From: Hydrogenophaga sp. IBVHS2
Lineage (GTDB): Bacteria > Pseudomonadota > Gammaproteobacteria > Burkholderiales > Burkholderiaceae_C
Length of the DNA: 64,000 nucleotides
Reading direction: 5' to 3'
Assembly (NCBI RefSeq): GCF_002127215.1
Contig: NZ_NFUT01000002.1
Coordinates: 62,001 to 126,000, forward strand
Shown here: positions 45,598-56,586 of the stretch, piece by piece
How positions within the stretch are numbered: the first letter of the stretch is position 1
How the letters are laid out: every line of letters starts with the position of its first letter
The notes under the pieces: model-generated
What the model was told of the DNA's origin: nothing
Database searches by the model: none
What the model saw: only the letters and a program-made list of their open reading frames with translations
Translations under genes and position numbers: made by a program

Positions 45598-46527
45598 TCA
45601 GGCCTTGAGCAGCGGCGTGTCGTGTTCCACCAGCAGGGCTTCGCCGCGCTCGATCACGAAGTAGCGGAAGGCTTCCGCAGCCGGTGACAGCACCTTGCTC
45701 TGCAGGTGCACCACATGCCAGGTGCGCATGACCGGCGTGCCTTCCACGTCCACCCGCTGCAGCAGGCCCAGCCGCAGCTCCAGGCCCACGGTGTGCAGCG
45801 ACAGGAAGCTGATGCCCATGTCCGCCATGACCGCCTGCTTGAGGGCTTCGTTGCTGCTCATCTCCATGGTGATCTGCGGCTCGAAGCGCTGTTCGGCGAA
45901 AAAGCTCTCCATCGCGCTGCGCGTGCCCGAACCCTGTTCCCGCACGATGAAGGGGTAACCCGCCAGCGCCTTGAGCGGTGGATGGCCGATGCGCATGAGC
46001 GGATGGCCCGGGGGCGCCACGAACACCAGCGGGTGGGCGGCGAACGCCTCGCTGCGGGTGGAGAGCTCCGGCGGCGGTCGGCCCATGATCGAGAGGTCGA
46101 CCTCGCCGGCCTCCATCTGCGCCATCAGCGCCTCGCGGTTGTTGGCCACCGTCAGCCGCACCTCGATGCCCGGGTGCTCCTCGCGGAACAGGGCCAGCAG
46201 GCGGGGCACGAAGTACTTGGCGGTGCTCACCATGCCCACGGTGAGCAGGCCATGTTCGAGCTTCTTGAACCGCGCCATGGCGTTCTCGGCGTCGCGCAGG
46301 GCGCCCAGCATGCGCTTGGCATGCACCACGAAGTATTCGCCGGCGGTCGACAGCGTCAGGGTGCGGCCGTGGCGGTCGAACAGCTGCAGGCCGACCTGGT
46401 TCTCCAGCTCCTTGATCTGCATCGACACGGCCGGCGGCGTGAGGTGCAGGGCGTTGGCCGCCGCCGTGATGCCACCGCGCTGGGCCACTTCCAGGAAGAC
46501 CCGCAACTGCCTGAAGCTCAGGTTCAT
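45598..46527 (-). CDS. cbbR: LysR-type regulator of the Calvin cycle operon
   Basis: A 309-residue LysR-family regulator, divergent from cbbL, the standard position for CbbR. The winged helix (residues 1-60) is MNLSFRQLRVFLEVAQRGGITAAANALHLTPPAVSMQIKELE. The effector domain (about 90-295) resembles CbbR, with GMVSTAKYFVPRLLALF and REQGSGTRSAMESFF. CbbR usually activates cbb operons and senses metabolites such as phosphoenolpyruvate or NADPH. The start has an AGGAAAGG ribosome site. Confidence 0.93.
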   Translation of the reverse strand: MNLSFRQLRVFLEVAQRGGITAAANALHLTPPAVSMQIKELENQVGLQLFDRHGRTLTLSTAGEYFVVHAKRMLGALRDAENAMARFKKLEHGLLTVGMVSTAKYFVPRLLALFREEHPGIEVRLTVANNREALMAQMEAGEVDLSIMGRPPPELSTRSEAFAAHPLVFVAPPGHPLMRIGHPPLKALAGYPFIVREQGSGTRSAMESFFAEQRFEPQITMEMSSNEALKQAVMADMGISFLSLHTVGLELRLGLLQRVDVEGTPVMRTWHVVHLQSKVLSPAAEAFRYFVIERGEALLVEHDTPLLKA

Positions 46528-48130
<1,603 letters not shown>

Positions 48131-48156
48131 TCCACCGCACCACCGGAGCCAACGCC

Positions 48157-48591
48157 ATGATGACCAACCCCACCGGCCGCGTGACCCAGGGCCAGTTCAG
48201 CTTCCTGCCCGACCTCAGCGACGACGAGATCCGTGCCCAGATCGACTACGGCCTGGCCCGTGGCTACGCCTGGAGCGTGGAATACACCGACGACCCGCAC
48301 CCGCGCAACACCTACTGGGAGATGTTCGGCATGCCGATGTTCGACCTGACGGATGCGGCCGGCGTCATGCTGGAGCTGGCGAGCTGCCGCCAGACCTTTC
48401 CGCAGCACTACATCCGCCTCATGGCCTTCGACAGCACGCGCGGCATCGAGAGCATCGCCATGAGCTTCATGGTCAACCGGCCGACCACCGAGCCCGGCTT
48501 CGGTCTGGTGCGCCAGGAAGCCGACGGTCGCCAGATCCGCTACACCATCCACAGCTACGCCACGGACCGACCCGAGGCCCAACGCTACTGA
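48157..48591 (+). CDS. cbbS: RuBisCO form I (red-type) small subunit
   Basis: A 144-residue small subunit with the conserved [31 protein letters not shown] and the extended C-terminal beta-hairpin typical of red-type RuBisCO ([23 protein letters not shown]). This hairpin lines the central pore of the hexadecamer and helps assembly. It lies 26 bases after cbbL. Two ATG codons occur in a row (48157 and 48160). Confidence 0.97.
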   Translation: MMTNPTGRVTQGQFSFLPDLSDDEIRAQIDYGLARGYAWSVEYTDDPHPRNTYWEMFGMPMFDLTDAAGVMLELASCRQTFPQHYIRLMAFDSTRGIESIAMSFMVNRPTTEPGFGLVRQEADGRQIRYTIHSYATDRPEAQRY

Positions 48592-48598
48592 GGCCGGC

Positions 48599-49561
48599 AT
48601 GAACATGCTCTACGCCATTCCGGGGTCGGAGACCCGTGCCGCCGAGGGGGCTGCGCCCGCCGCCGTGGCCGTGCCCCGCAGTGCGCCCCGCACCGTCGGC
48701 GAGGTGCTGGCCCACAGCCAGGTCGAGCCGGTGCTGGCCGAGCTCGATGCCGACCTGGTGGGGCTGCAACCGGTCAAGCAGCGCATCCGCGACATCGCCG
48801 CGCTGCTGGTGATCGACTGGCTGCGCATGGGTCACGGGCTGCAGGCGCAGACCCCGTCGCTGCACATGTGCTTCACCGGCAACCCCGGCACCGGCAAGAC
48901 CACCGTGGCCCTGCGCATGGCGACCATCCTGCACCGGCTGGGCTATGTGCGCAAAGGCCATCTGGTGGCGGTCACGCGCGACGATCTGGTGGGCCAGTAC
49001 ATCGGCCACACCGCACCCAAGACGCGCGAGGTGCTCAAGAAGGCCATGGGCGGCGTGCTGTTCATCGACGAGGCCTACTACCTCTACAAGCCCGAAAACG
49101 AGCGCGACTATGGGGGCGAAGCCATCGAGATCCTGCTGCAGGTCATGGAGAACCAGCGCGACGACCTGGTCGTCATCCTGGCCGGCTACAAGGACCGCAT
49201 GGACACCTTCTTCCAGAGCAATCCCGGCATGAGCAGCCGGGTGGCCCACCACCTCGACTTCCCCGACTACGCGCACGACGAGCTGCTGGCCATTGGCGAC
49301 CGCATGCTGGGTGCCATGAACTACCGCCTGGCCCCGGGCGCCCGCGAGGTGTTTGCCGAGTACCTGCAGCGCCGCCAGGGCCAGCCGCACTTTGCCAATG
49401 CCCGCAGCGTGCGCAATGCGCTGGACCGCATCCGCCTGCGCCAGGCCAGCCGCCTGTTTGCCGACCGCGACCGGCCTCTCTCCGAGGACGATCTGGTCAC
49501 GCTGCAGCCCGAAGACATCCGCGCCAGCCGGGTGTTCACCCTGCCGGTTGCCTCCCCCTGA
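48599..49561 (+). CDS. cbbX: Red-type RuBisCO activase
   Basis: A 320-residue AAA+ protein that remodels inhibited red-type RuBisCO by pulling on the large-subunit C-terminus. Walker [10 protein letters not shown] is near residue 95, with Walker [11 protein letters not shown] near 155 and sensor/arginine-finger region [18 protein letters not shown]. The N-terminal 35 residues are a variable Ala/Pro-rich extension. The start at 48599 or the ATG six bases later are both possible. It is seven bases after cbbS. Confidence 0.96.
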   Translation: MNMLYAIPGSETRAAEGAAPAAVAVPRSAPRTVGEVLAHSQVEPVLAELDADLVGLQPVKQRIRDIAALLVIDWLRMGHGLQAQTPSLHMCFTGNPGTGKTTVALRMATILHRLGYVRKGHLVAVTRDDLVGQYIGHTAPKTREVLKKAMGGVLFIDEAYYLYKPENERDYGGEAIEILLQVMENQRDDLVVILAGYKDRMDTFFQSNPGMSSRVAHHLDFPDYAHDELLAIGDRMLGAMNYRLAPGAREVFAEYLQRRQGQPHFANARSVRNALDRIRLRQASRLFADRDRPLSEDDLVTLQPEDIRASRVFTLPVASP

Positions 49562-49594
49562 TCGACCCACTTGCCGTTCCCCGGTGCCCATGCC

Positions 49595-50680
49595 ATGCCG
49601 CTCTCCCGCCGCTCCACCCTGACCCAGTTCCTGATCGAGGAACGACGCCGCTACCCCGAGGCCAGCGGTGACTTCAATGCCCTCATCCTCAACGTGGCGC
49701 TGGCCTGCAAGGCGATCGCCCGCAGTGTGTCCTTCGGCGCCCTGGGCGACGCGATGGGCTCGCACGGCAGCACCAATGTGCAGGGCGAGGTGCAGCAGAA
49801 GCTCGACGTGCTGAGCAACGACATGTTCATCCGCGCCACCGAATGGGGCGGCCACCTGGCCGGCCTGGCGTCGGAAGAGATGGAACTGCCCTGGCCCATG
49901 CCGCGCGAGTTCCCGCGCGGCAAGTACCTGCTGGTGTTCGACCCGCTGGATGGCTCGGGCAACATCGACGTGAACGTGTCGGTGGGCAGCATCTTCAGCG
50001 TGCTGCGGGCGCCGGCCGACGTGCTGGCCACCGGCCGCGACGTGACGGTGGACGACTTCCTGCAGCCCGGCGCCCGGCAGGTGGCTGCCGGTTACGCCAT
50101 CTATGGCCCCACCACCATGCTGGTGCTCACCGTGGGCAGTGGCGTGCATGGCTTCACGCTCGACCCCAACCTGGGCGAGTTCAAGCTGACCCACCCGGCC
50201 ATCCGCATCCCCGAAGAAACCCACGAGTTCGCCATCAATGCCTCCAACAGCCGGTTCTGGGAAGCGCCGGTCAAGCGCTATGTGGACGAATGCATGGCCG
50301 GGCGCAGCGGCGTGCGCGGCAAGGACTTCAACATGCGCTGGATCGCCAGCATGGTGGCCGAGGCGCACCGCATCCTGATGGGGGGCGGCGTGTTCCTGTA
50401 CCCGCGCGACAGCAAGGACCCGTCCCGCGCCGGGCGCCTGCGCCTGCTCTACGAAGCCAACCCGATTGCCATGCTGATGGAGCAGGCCGGCGGTCGGGCC
50501 AGCACCGGCCGCGAGCCGGTGCTGTCGGTGCAGCCGACTTCGCTGCACCAGCGCATCGGCCTGGTGTTCGGCTCGCGCAGCGAGGTCGAGCGCATCGAGC
50601 GCTACCACGCCGAGCCGCTGTCGTGGAAGGACAGCAACCCCCTGTTCGCCGAACGCAGCCTGTTCCGCGACGCGGCCTGA
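49595..50680 (+). CDS. cbbF: Fructose-1,6-bisphosphatase class I (Calvin cycle)
   Basis: Hydrolyses fructose-1,6-bisphosphate (and often sedoheptulose-1,7-bisphosphate) in the regenerative phase of the cycle. The 361-residue protein has [23 protein letters not shown] (metal-binding and phosphate site), [12 protein letters not shown] and [21 protein letters not shown]. The ATG at 49595 ([13 protein letters not shown]) is preferred over a TTG 24 bases upstream. It is the fourth gene of the cbb operon. Confidence 0.95.
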   Translation: MPLSRRSTLTQFLIEERRRYPEASGDFNALILNVALACKAIARSVSFGALGDAMGSHGSTNVQGEVQQKLDVLSNDMFIRATEWGGHLAGLASEEMELPWPMPREFPRGKYLLVFDPLDGSGNIDVNVSVGSIFSVLRAPADVLATGRDVTVDDFLQPGARQVAAGYAIYGPTTMLVLTVGSGVHGFTLDPNLGEFKLTHPAIRIPEETHEFAINASNSRFWEAPVKRYVDECMAGRSGVRGKDFNMRWIASMVAEAHRILMGGGVFLYPRDSKDPSRAGRLRLLYEANPIAMLMEQAGGRASTGREPVLSVQPTSLHQRIGLVFGSRSEVERIERYHAEPLSWKDSNPLFAERSLFRDAA

Positions 50681-50702
50681 TCGCCCTCCCTCAGAGACCC
50701 CC

Positions 50703-51587
50703 ATGTCCGAACGCCACCCCATCATCGCCATCACCGGCTCCAGCGGTGCCGGCACCTCCACCGTCACCCGCACCTTCGAGAACATCTTCCGCCGCGAGGG
50801 CGTGAGGGCCGCCATCGTCGAGGGCGACAGCTACCACCGCTTCGACCGCCAGGCCATGAAACAGCGCATGGCCGAGGCCGAACGCGCCGGCGACATGAAC
50901 TTCAGCCACTTCGGTGCCGAGGCCAACCTGTTCGAGGAGATCGAGGCGCTGTTCCGCGAATACGCCGCCACCGGCCAGGGCCGCAGCCGCAAGTACCTGC
51001 ACAACGCCGAAGAGGCCGCACCCTACGGCCAGGAGCCCGGCACCTTCACCGCGTGGGAGCCGCTGCCGCCCGACACCGCCATGCTGTTCTACGAAGGGCT
51101 GCACGGCGCGGTGGTCACGCCCGAGGTGAACGTGGCCCGTTACCCCGACCTGCTGGTGGGGGTGGTGCCGGTGATCAACCTGGAGTGGATCCAGAAGCTC
51201 TGGCGCGACAAGCACCTGCGCGGCTACAGCGCCGAGGCGGTCACCGACACCATCCTGCGCCGCATGCCCGACTACGTGAACTACATCTGCCCGCAGTTCC
51301 AGCACACGCATGTGAACTTCCAGCGCGTGCCGGTGGTGGACACCTCCAACCCCTTCGTGGCGCGCGACGTGCCCACGGCCGACGAGAGCATGGTGGTGAT
51401 CCGTTTTGCCAAGCCCAAGGGCATCGACTTCCAGTACCTGCTGAGCATGATCAACGGGTCGTGGATGAGCCGCGCCAACACCATCGTGGTCCCGGGCGGC
51501 AAGATGGAGCTGGCCATGCAGCTGATCTTCACGCCCTTCATCTGGCGCATGATGGAGCGGCGCCAGCGCGCGCTGGGCCCGGCATGA
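50703..51587 (+). CDS. cbbP: Phosphoribulokinase
   Basis: Phosphorylates ribulose-5-phosphate to ribulose-1,5-bisphosphate, the CO2 acceptor. The 294-residue class I bacterial enzyme has P-loop GSSGAGTST (the GAGTS form is typical of this group), EGDSYHRFDR, FYEGLHGAVVTPEVNVA and VPGGKMELAMQLIFTPFIW. Its stop overlaps the start of cbbZ. With cbbL it completes the two reactions unique to the Calvin cycle. Confidence 0.97.
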   Translation: MSERHPIIAITGSSGAGTSTVTRTFENIFRREGVRAAIVEGDSYHRFDRQAMKQRMAEAERAGDMNFSHFGAEANLFEEIEALFREYAATGQGRSRKYLHNAEEAAPYGQEPGTFTAWEPLPPDTAMLFYEGLHGAVVTPEVNVARYPDLLVGVVPVINLEWIQKLWRDKHLRGYSAEAVTDTILRRMPDYVNYICPQFQHTHVNFQRVPVVDTSNPFVARDVPTADESMVVIRFAKPKGIDFQYLLSMINGSWMSRANTIVVPGGKMELAMQLIFTPFIWRMMERRQRALGPA

Positions 51588-52255
51588 TGCGGCGCTTCGA
51601 ACTGGTGCTGTTCGATCTGGACGGCACCCTCATCGAGACCGCGCCCGAGATCGCGGACGCGGTCAATGACACCCTGGCCGCAGTCGGCAAGCCGGCGGTC
51701 ACGCAGCAGCAGGTGAACGGCTGGATCGGTCACGGCACACGCGAGCTGCTCATCCAGGCGCTGGCCTGGTGCGAGGGCTCATCCGCCGATTCGGTGCGGC
51801 ACAGCGCCGGGTTTGCGCAGACCGAAGCCGTGTTCGCACGGCACTACCTGGCCCGCTGCGGCACCCGCAGCCACCTGTATCCGCAGGTGCGCGAGACCCT
51901 CACCGAACTGCGCGCTCAGGGCGTGAGGCTGGTGGTGGTGACCAACAAGGAAGACCGCTACACCCGCACCGTGCTGGATGCCCACCGGCTCATGCCGATG
52001 TTCGACCGGGTCATCAGCGGCGACACGCTGCCGGTCAAGAAGCCCGACCCCACCGCCATCCGCACCTGCCTGCACGACTTCGGCGTGGCGCCGGCGCAGG
52101 CGCTGTTCGTGGGGGATTCGTCCATCGACGTGGCCACCGCCCGCAATGGCGGCATCGCGGTGTGGGCGCTGCCCTATGGCTACAACATGGGCGACCCGAT
52201 CGAGGCCTGCGGCCCCGACCGGGTGATCGCCGACGTGTCGGCGCTGCTGTCCTGA
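51584..52255 (+). CDS. cbbZ: Phosphoglycolate phosphatase
   Basis: A 223-residue HAD hydrolase that removes 2-phosphoglycolate made by RuBisCO oxygenation. Motifs are FDLDGTLIETAPEIADAVN, the cap segment GWIGHGTRELL, VVTNKEDRYT, VKKPDP and FVGDSSIDVATARNGG. It starts inside the cbbP stop (ATGATG). It is the last cbb gene seen; transketolase, phosphoglycerate kinase, GAPDH, aldolase and epimerase genes, which often follow, are not in this operon. Its stop is one base from that of the opposing flavocytochrome gene. Confidence 0.94.
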   Translation: MMRRFELVLFDLDGTLIETAPEIADAVNDTLAAVGKPAVTQQQVNGWIGHGTRELLIQALAWCEGSSADSVRHSAGFAQTEAVFARHYLARCGTRSHLYPQVRETLTELRAQGVRLVVVTNKEDRYTRTVLDAHRLMPMFDRVISGDTLPVKKPDPTAIRTCLHDFGVAPAQALFVGDSSIDVATARNGGIAVWALPYGYNMGDPIEACGPDRVIADVSALLS

Positions 52256-52256
52256 A

Positions 52257-53534
52257 TCAGGCCAGGGTGTCGGCCCAGATGTTGCGCGCCCAGGCCATGG
52301 CGTACTGGCCTTCCAGCGCGCTGGCCTGTGCCGACAGGCCGCCCGATCCGGGCACGGTGAGCATGGTCTTCTTCTCGGCGTCGTAGCGGTGCACGCTGGC
52401 CACGTGCACCACGTCGGTGGCGGTGACGAAGCTGTAGCAGGTGTTGGCGTAGATCGGCAGGGCCGGCGGTTCCTTGCCCTGCAGCAGCGACACCACGGCG
52501 GCCGCGCAGGTCTTGCCGTGCTGGTTCGCCATGTGACCCGACTTGGGCATGAGCGGTGCCACCTGGATGGCGTCGCCCAGCACGTGGATGTTCTTCTGCG
52601 CCTTGGATTCGAAGGTCAGGAAGTCCACCTCGCACCAGCGGTTGTTGGCGGTGGCCAGACCGGTCTTGACCGCGATGCTGCCGGCGCTCTGGTTGGGAAT
52701 GACGTTGAGGATGGCGGCCTTGAAGTCGTCGTTGAACTCGAACTTCAGGGTGCTGGTGGCCACATCCACATCGACCACCTTGTGCTTGGGGCGGTACTCG
52801 ATCATGCCCTTGTAGTGCTCGTCCCAGGCCTTGAGGAACAGGCCCTTCTTGGACGTGATGTCGTCGTTGGCGTCGAAGATCACCACCTTGCTGCGCGGCT
52901 TGGCCTGCTTGAAGTAGCTGGCCACCATGCAGGCGCGCTCGTACGGGCCGGGCGGGCAGCGGTAGGGCGCCAGCGGGATCGACATGGCGAACACACCGCC
53001 GTCGGGCATGGCTTCGAGCTGGGCGCGCAGGGCGGCGGTCTGGGGGCCGGCCTTCCAGGCGTGCAGCACCTTGTCCTGTGCGCCGGGCTTGTTCAGGCCC
53101 GGGATGTCGTTGAGGAAGTCGATGCCGGGCGAGACGATCAGCCGGTCGTAGGGCAGTTCGGCACCACCGGCCAGCTTCACCGTGCGCTTGGTGGCGTCGA
53201 TGCTGTCCACCCGGTCGCGCACCAGGCGCACGCCGTGGCGCTTGCTCAGGTTGTCGTAGGGCGTGGTGATGTCGGCCATGGTCTTGTGACCGCCCACCAC
53301 CAGGTTGGAGATGGGGCACGACACGAACATGGCGCTGGGCTCGATCAGCGTCACGTCGATCTGGTAGTCGGAGAACATGCGCACGTACTTGGCGGCGGTG
53401 GCGCCGGCGTAGCCGCCACCGATCACCACCACCTTGGCGCTGCTGCCCCCGGTGCTGGCGCAACCCCCCAGCAGACCCAGTCCGGCCACGGCCGAGCCTG
53501 CGCCCAGCGTCTGTACGAATTGACGGCGTTTCAT
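52257..53534 (-). CDS. soxF: Flavocytochrome c sulfide dehydrogenase flavoprotein (SoxF/FccB)
   Basis: A 425-residue periplasmic FAD protein that oxidises sulfide and passes electrons to its cytochrome partner. A Tat-type signal (MKRRQFVQTLGAGSAVAGLGLLGGC) is followed by the FAD fold KVVVIGGGYAGATAAKYV. The redox-active Cys residues are seen in FVSCPISN and YANTCYSF, with others in YRCPPGPYERAC. The C-terminal FCSD domain covers about residues 350-415. The SGGC-like segment near residue 25 could instead be a lipobox, an open question. It follows the small cytochrome gene by 11 bases, forming an fccAB/soxEF pair. Confidence 0.93.
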   Translation of the reverse strand: MKRRQFVQTLGAGSAVAGLGLLGGCASTGGSSAKVVVIGGGYAGATAAKYVRMFSDYQIDVTLIEPSAMFVSCPISNLVVGGHKTMADITTPYDNLSKRHGVRLVRDRVDSIDATKRTVKLAGGAELPYDRLIVSPGIDFLNDIPGLNKPGAQDKVLHAWKAGPQTAALRAQLEAMPDGGVFAMSIPLAPYRCPPGPYERACMVASYFKQAKPRSKVVIFDANDDITSKKGLFLKAWDEHYKGMIEYRPKHKVVDVDVATSTLKFEFNDDFKAAILNVIPNQSAGSIAVKTGLATANNRWCEVDFLTFESKAQKNIHVLGDAIQVAPLMPKSGHMANQHGKTCAAAVVSLLQGKEPPALPIYANTCYSFVTATDVVHVASVHRYDAEKKTMLTVPGSGGLSAQASALEGQYAMAWARNIWADTLA

Positions 53535-53545
53535 GGTGGCGCTCC

Positions 53546-53848
53546 TCAGGGTTTCTGTGCGGCGAAGTAGGCCGAGATCTGGGCCAGCTGCTCGTCGGTG
53601 TAGCCCTTGGTCAGCTGGTGCATGATGGTCGCGGGACGCTGGCCGTTCTTGTAGGCCAGCAACTTGGCGAGCATCTCGTCCTTGTTCTGGCCGGCCAGGT
53701 TGAAGCCGCCTTGTTGTGCCCGGCCGTCGGTGCCGTGGCAGTTGGCGCAGGCCGCAGCCCACACCTTGACTTGATTGACTTGGGCTTGGGCGCCCAGGGA
53801 AGCGGCCAGCAGCGTGCCTGCGGCCAGCCATTTCAACGTGGTGTGCAT
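53546..53848 (-). CDS. Small c-type cytochrome, partner of flavocytochrome (SoxE/FccA-like)
   Basis: A 100-residue periplasmic cytochrome. The signal peptide ends near GAQAQ (residue 23), and the single heme motif CANCH is at Cys 34, Cys 37, His 38. The Met ligand is probably in the ATIMHQL segment. The ATG at 53848 is chosen for its GGAG ribosome site; ATG at 53863 is possible. It has one heme, as in class I FccA-like cytochromes. It is the first gene of the pair and is divergent from soxC. Confidence 0.9.
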   Translation of the reverse strand: MHTTLKWLAAGTLLAASLGAQAQVNQVKVWAAACANCHGTDGRAQQGGFNLAGQNKDEMLAKLLAYKNGQRPATIMHQLTKGYTDEQLAQISAYFAAQKP

Positions 53849-54058
53849 CGTGATCTCCAGCATCTCGTCGGGAAAGGTCCTCGGAAAATGTAGCAGACAC
53901 CCCCCATGGCGTCGCAGCGGCATGACGGCGCCGAGAGGGTATTGGAGATGAGGGTTAGTACCCATCCAAATATTAGCAATCACTCATATATTCATGTTTA
54001 TGGGTCCGGGCACTTGCGCGGGCCGTCCGCTTCTCTGTGCCTTTTCAAGGAAGACCCC
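53849..54058. promoter_or_regulatory. AT-rich divergent region between sulfide dehydrogenase and sox operons
   Basis: 210 bases with a markedly AT-rich core (about 53955-54003: TTAGTA, AAATATTAG, CATATATTCATG) in otherwise GC-rich DNA. It must hold the promoters of both divergent operons; TATATT (53987-53992) and, on the other strand, TAATAT are possible -10 hexamers without good -35s. A SoxR-type operator is expected in such regions, but I see no perfect palindrome. Confidence 0.4.
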
Positions 54059-55399
54059 GTGTCCGACGACCTTCGCCATGTGATCGGCCGCATCCTGCCG
54101 GCACCGGAAAACCACCTGGACGCCGCCCGCATGGAGGCCGCGCGCAAGGCTCGCCGCTCCTTCATGGGCAAGGCGCTGGCCATGGGTGCGGGTGCGGTGG
54201 CGGCCGCCGGTGCGGCCCGTCCGGCCCGGGCCGAAGGCGAGGACGCCATCCTGAAGCTGCCCGAACACACCACCGGCCTGGGCCAGGGCGTGGCCACCGA
54301 CGGCTACGGCAAGCCCAGTAGGTGGGAAGGCAACCTGCAGCGCCGCCAGAGTCCGGGCCTGACCCGCGTCAACCAGGCTTCGGTCAGCTTCACGCCGCTG
54401 CAGGGCCTGTTCGGCATCATCACGCCCAACGGGCTGCACTTCGAGCGGCACCACCAGGGCTGGTGGGACATCGACCCCTCGAAGCACCGGCTCATGGTGC
54501 ACGGCCTGGTCAAGCGCGAGCGCGTCTTCACCATGGACGACCTGATGCGCCTGCCCAGCGTCTCGCGCATCCATTTCATCGAATGCGGTGCCAACACGGC
54601 GCCCGAGTGGGGCAACGTGGCGCTGCCGTCGGTGCAGTACACGCACGGCATGCTGAGCTGTTCGGAATTCACCGGCGTGCTCCTGTCCACCCTGCTGGAG
54701 ATGTGCGGCTACGACAGGAAGCTGGGCCGGTATGTGCTGGCCGAAGGCGCAGACGGTTCGTCCATGACCCGAACCATCGACATCGAGCGCGCCATGGACG
54801 ACTGCATCGTCGCCTGGGCCATGAACGGCGAGATGCTGCGGCCCGAAAACGGCTATCCGTTGCGTCTGGTCGTACCCGGCATTCAGGGCGTGAGCTGGGT
54901 GAAGTACCTGCGGCGTCTGGAGGTGGGCGACCAGAAATGGGCCACCAAGGACGAAGCCATCCACTACATCGACCACATGCCCGACGGCACCCACCGCCAG
55001 TACACCGGCATCCAGGAGTGCAAGAGCGTCATCACCACGCCCTCGGGCAGTCAGACGCTGCTGGACAAGGGCTACTACAACGTGACCGGTCTGGCCTGGT
55101 CGGGCCGGGGCGCCATCAAACGGGTCGACGTGAGCGTGGACGGCGGCCGCAACTGGCGCACCGCACGGCTCGAAGGCCCGGTGCTGCCCAAGGCCCTGAC
55201 CCGTTTCAACATCGACTGGGTGTGGGACGGCAGGCCCGCCATCCTGCAGAGCCGGGCCATCGACAGCACCGGCTATGTGCAGCCCAAGATCAACCAGCTT
55301 CGTGCGGTGCGCGGCACCCGCTCGGTCTACCACCAGAACGCGATCCAGTCGTGGCGGGTGGCCGAGAACGGCGAAGTCTCCAACGTTCAGGTGTTCTGA
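54059..55399 (+). CDS. soxC: Sulfane dehydrogenase subunit SoxC
   Basis: Molybdenum-cofactor subunit of the Sox sulfur dehydrogenase, which oxidises the sulfane sulfur bound to SoxY. The 446-residue protein has a Tat signal with RRSFMGKALAMGAGAV. Its sulfite-oxidase-fold Moco domain has the Cys ligand in IHFIECGANTAPEWG and the LRLVVPGIQGVSWVKYLRRLEV segment. A C-terminal dimerisation domain follows. The GTG at 54059 is the start, supported by AAGGA. Its presence means thiosulfate is probably oxidised fully to sulfate without stored sulfur globules. Confidence 0.95.
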   Translation: MSDDLRHVIGRILPAPENHLDAARMEAARKARRSFMGKALAMGAGAVAAAGAARPARAEGEDAILKLPEHTTGLGQGVATDGYGKPSRWEGNLQRRQSPGLTRVNQASVSFTPLQGLFGIITPNGLHFERHHQGWWDIDPSKHRLMVHGLVKRERVFTMDDLMRLPSVSRIHFIECGANTAPEWGNVALPSVQYTHGMLSCSEFTGVLLSTLLEMCGYDRKLGRYVLAEGADGSSMTRTIDIERAMDDCIVAWAMNGEMLRPENGYPLRLVVPGIQGVSWVKYLRRLEVGDQKWATKDEAIHYIDHMPDGTHRQYTGIQECKSVITTPSGSQTLLDKGYYNVTGLAWSGRGAIKRVDVSVDGGRNWRTARLEGPVLPKALTRFNIDWVWDGRPAILQSRAIDSTGYVQPKINQLRAVRGTRSVYHQNAIQSWRVAENGEVSNVQVF

Positions 55400-55401
55400 T
55401 C

Positions 55402-56466
55402 ATGCGCCCCGTTCTTGCTGCCCTCGCACTGGTTGCATCGTCTGTCGCCCTACCGGTGTTCGCGCAGGCTCAGCCCTGGCATGAACTGGGGCGCCCGGCC
55501 ACCCAGGCCGAGATCAAGGCGTGGGACATTGACGTACGCCCGGACTTCAAGGGCCTGCCGGCTGGTGCGGGCAGCGTGTCGCTGGGCGAGCGGGTGTGGG
55601 AGGCCCAGTGCGCGTCCTGCCACGGCGTGTTCGGTGAATCCAACGAGGTGTTCACGCCCATCGTGGGCGGCACCACGAAAGCGGACATCGAGCGCGGCCG
55701 GGTGAAGAACCTGGAGCAGGGCAGCACCTTCCCCCAGAAGACCACCATGATGAAGGTGGCCACGGTCTCCACGCTGTGGGACTACATCAACCGCGCCATG
55801 CCCTGGAACGCGCCCAAGTCGCTCAAGACCGAAGAGGTCTATGGCGTGGTGGCCTACATCCTGCACCTGGCCGATGTGGTGCCGGCCGACTTCACCCTGA
55901 GCGACAAGAACATCGCCGAGGTGCAGCAGCGCATGCCCAACCGCAACGGCATGGTGTTCCACGAGCCGCTGTGGAAGGTGAACGGCAAGGGCGATGTGAA
56001 GAACGTGGCCTGCATGAAGGACTGCCCGACCGAGGCTGCGGTGCGCTCCTACCTGCCCGATTTCGCCCGCGATGCCCACGGCAACATCCTGGAGCAGAAC
56101 CGGGTCGTCGGCCCGGTGCGCGGCGCCGACACCACCCGCCCGCCGCCGGCCAGCCTGCCCAAGGGTGCCGCTGCTGCACCCTTGGTGGTGGCCGCTGCTG
56201 CCGCCACCGGCCCTGACGTGAAAGGCCTGCTCTCGAAGCATTCCTGCACTGCCTGCCACGGCATGACCAGCAAGATCGTGGGTCCCGGCTTCAACGAGAT
56301 TGCCGCCAGGTACAAAGGCCGTGCCGATGCCGAGGCCTACCTGACCGGCAAGATCAGGAGCGGTGGCTCCGGCGTGTTCGGCCCGGTGCCCATGCCGCCC
56401 CAGCCCCAGCTCTCCGAGTCCGATGCCCAGGCCATGGCCCGCTGGATCGCTGCGGGCGCCCGCTGA
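55402..56466 (+). CDS. soxD: Diheme cytochrome c subunit SoxD
   Basis: Electron-transfer partner of SoxC. The 354-residue periplasmic protein has a signal peptide (residues 1-23) and two c-type heme motifs, CASCH (Cys 70/73, His 74) and CTACH (Cys 282/285, His 286). They are separated by a Pro/Ala linker near residue 255, so the chain is two cytochrome domains. It lies two bases after soxC. Confidence 0.95.
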   Translation: MRPVLAALALVASSVALPVFAQAQPWHELGRPATQAEIKAWDIDVRPDFKGLPAGAGSVSLGERVWEAQCASCHGVFGESNEVFTPIVGGTTKADIERGRVKNLEQGSTFPQKTTMMKVATVSTLWDYINRAMPWNAPKSLKTEEVYGVVAYILHLADVVPADFTLSDKNIAEVQQRMPNRNGMVFHEPLWKVNGKGDVKNVACMKDCPTEAAVRSYLPDFARDAHGNILEQNRVVGPVRGADTTRPPPASLPKGAAAAPLVVAAAAATGPDVKGLLSKHSCTACHGMTSKIVGPGFNEIAARYKGRADAEAYLTGKIRSGGSGVFGPVPMPPQPQLSESDAQAMARWIAAGAR

Positions 56467-56586
56467 AGCACCACGAATGGAGCCTTTCGATTGACCATGA
56501 CCGCGATGCGCCCGTAATTCCCACAGTCGCAGCGCCATGCCCCCCTCGGTACACTCGCCCTTCGCTTTTTTCCACAGGAGCCATCC

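Noticed and set aside
56491-56520. Internal soxY promoter (TTGACC with a downstream AT pair)
   Set aside because: The -35 is good but no acceptable -10 lies at 16-18 bases; noted in the soxY entry only.
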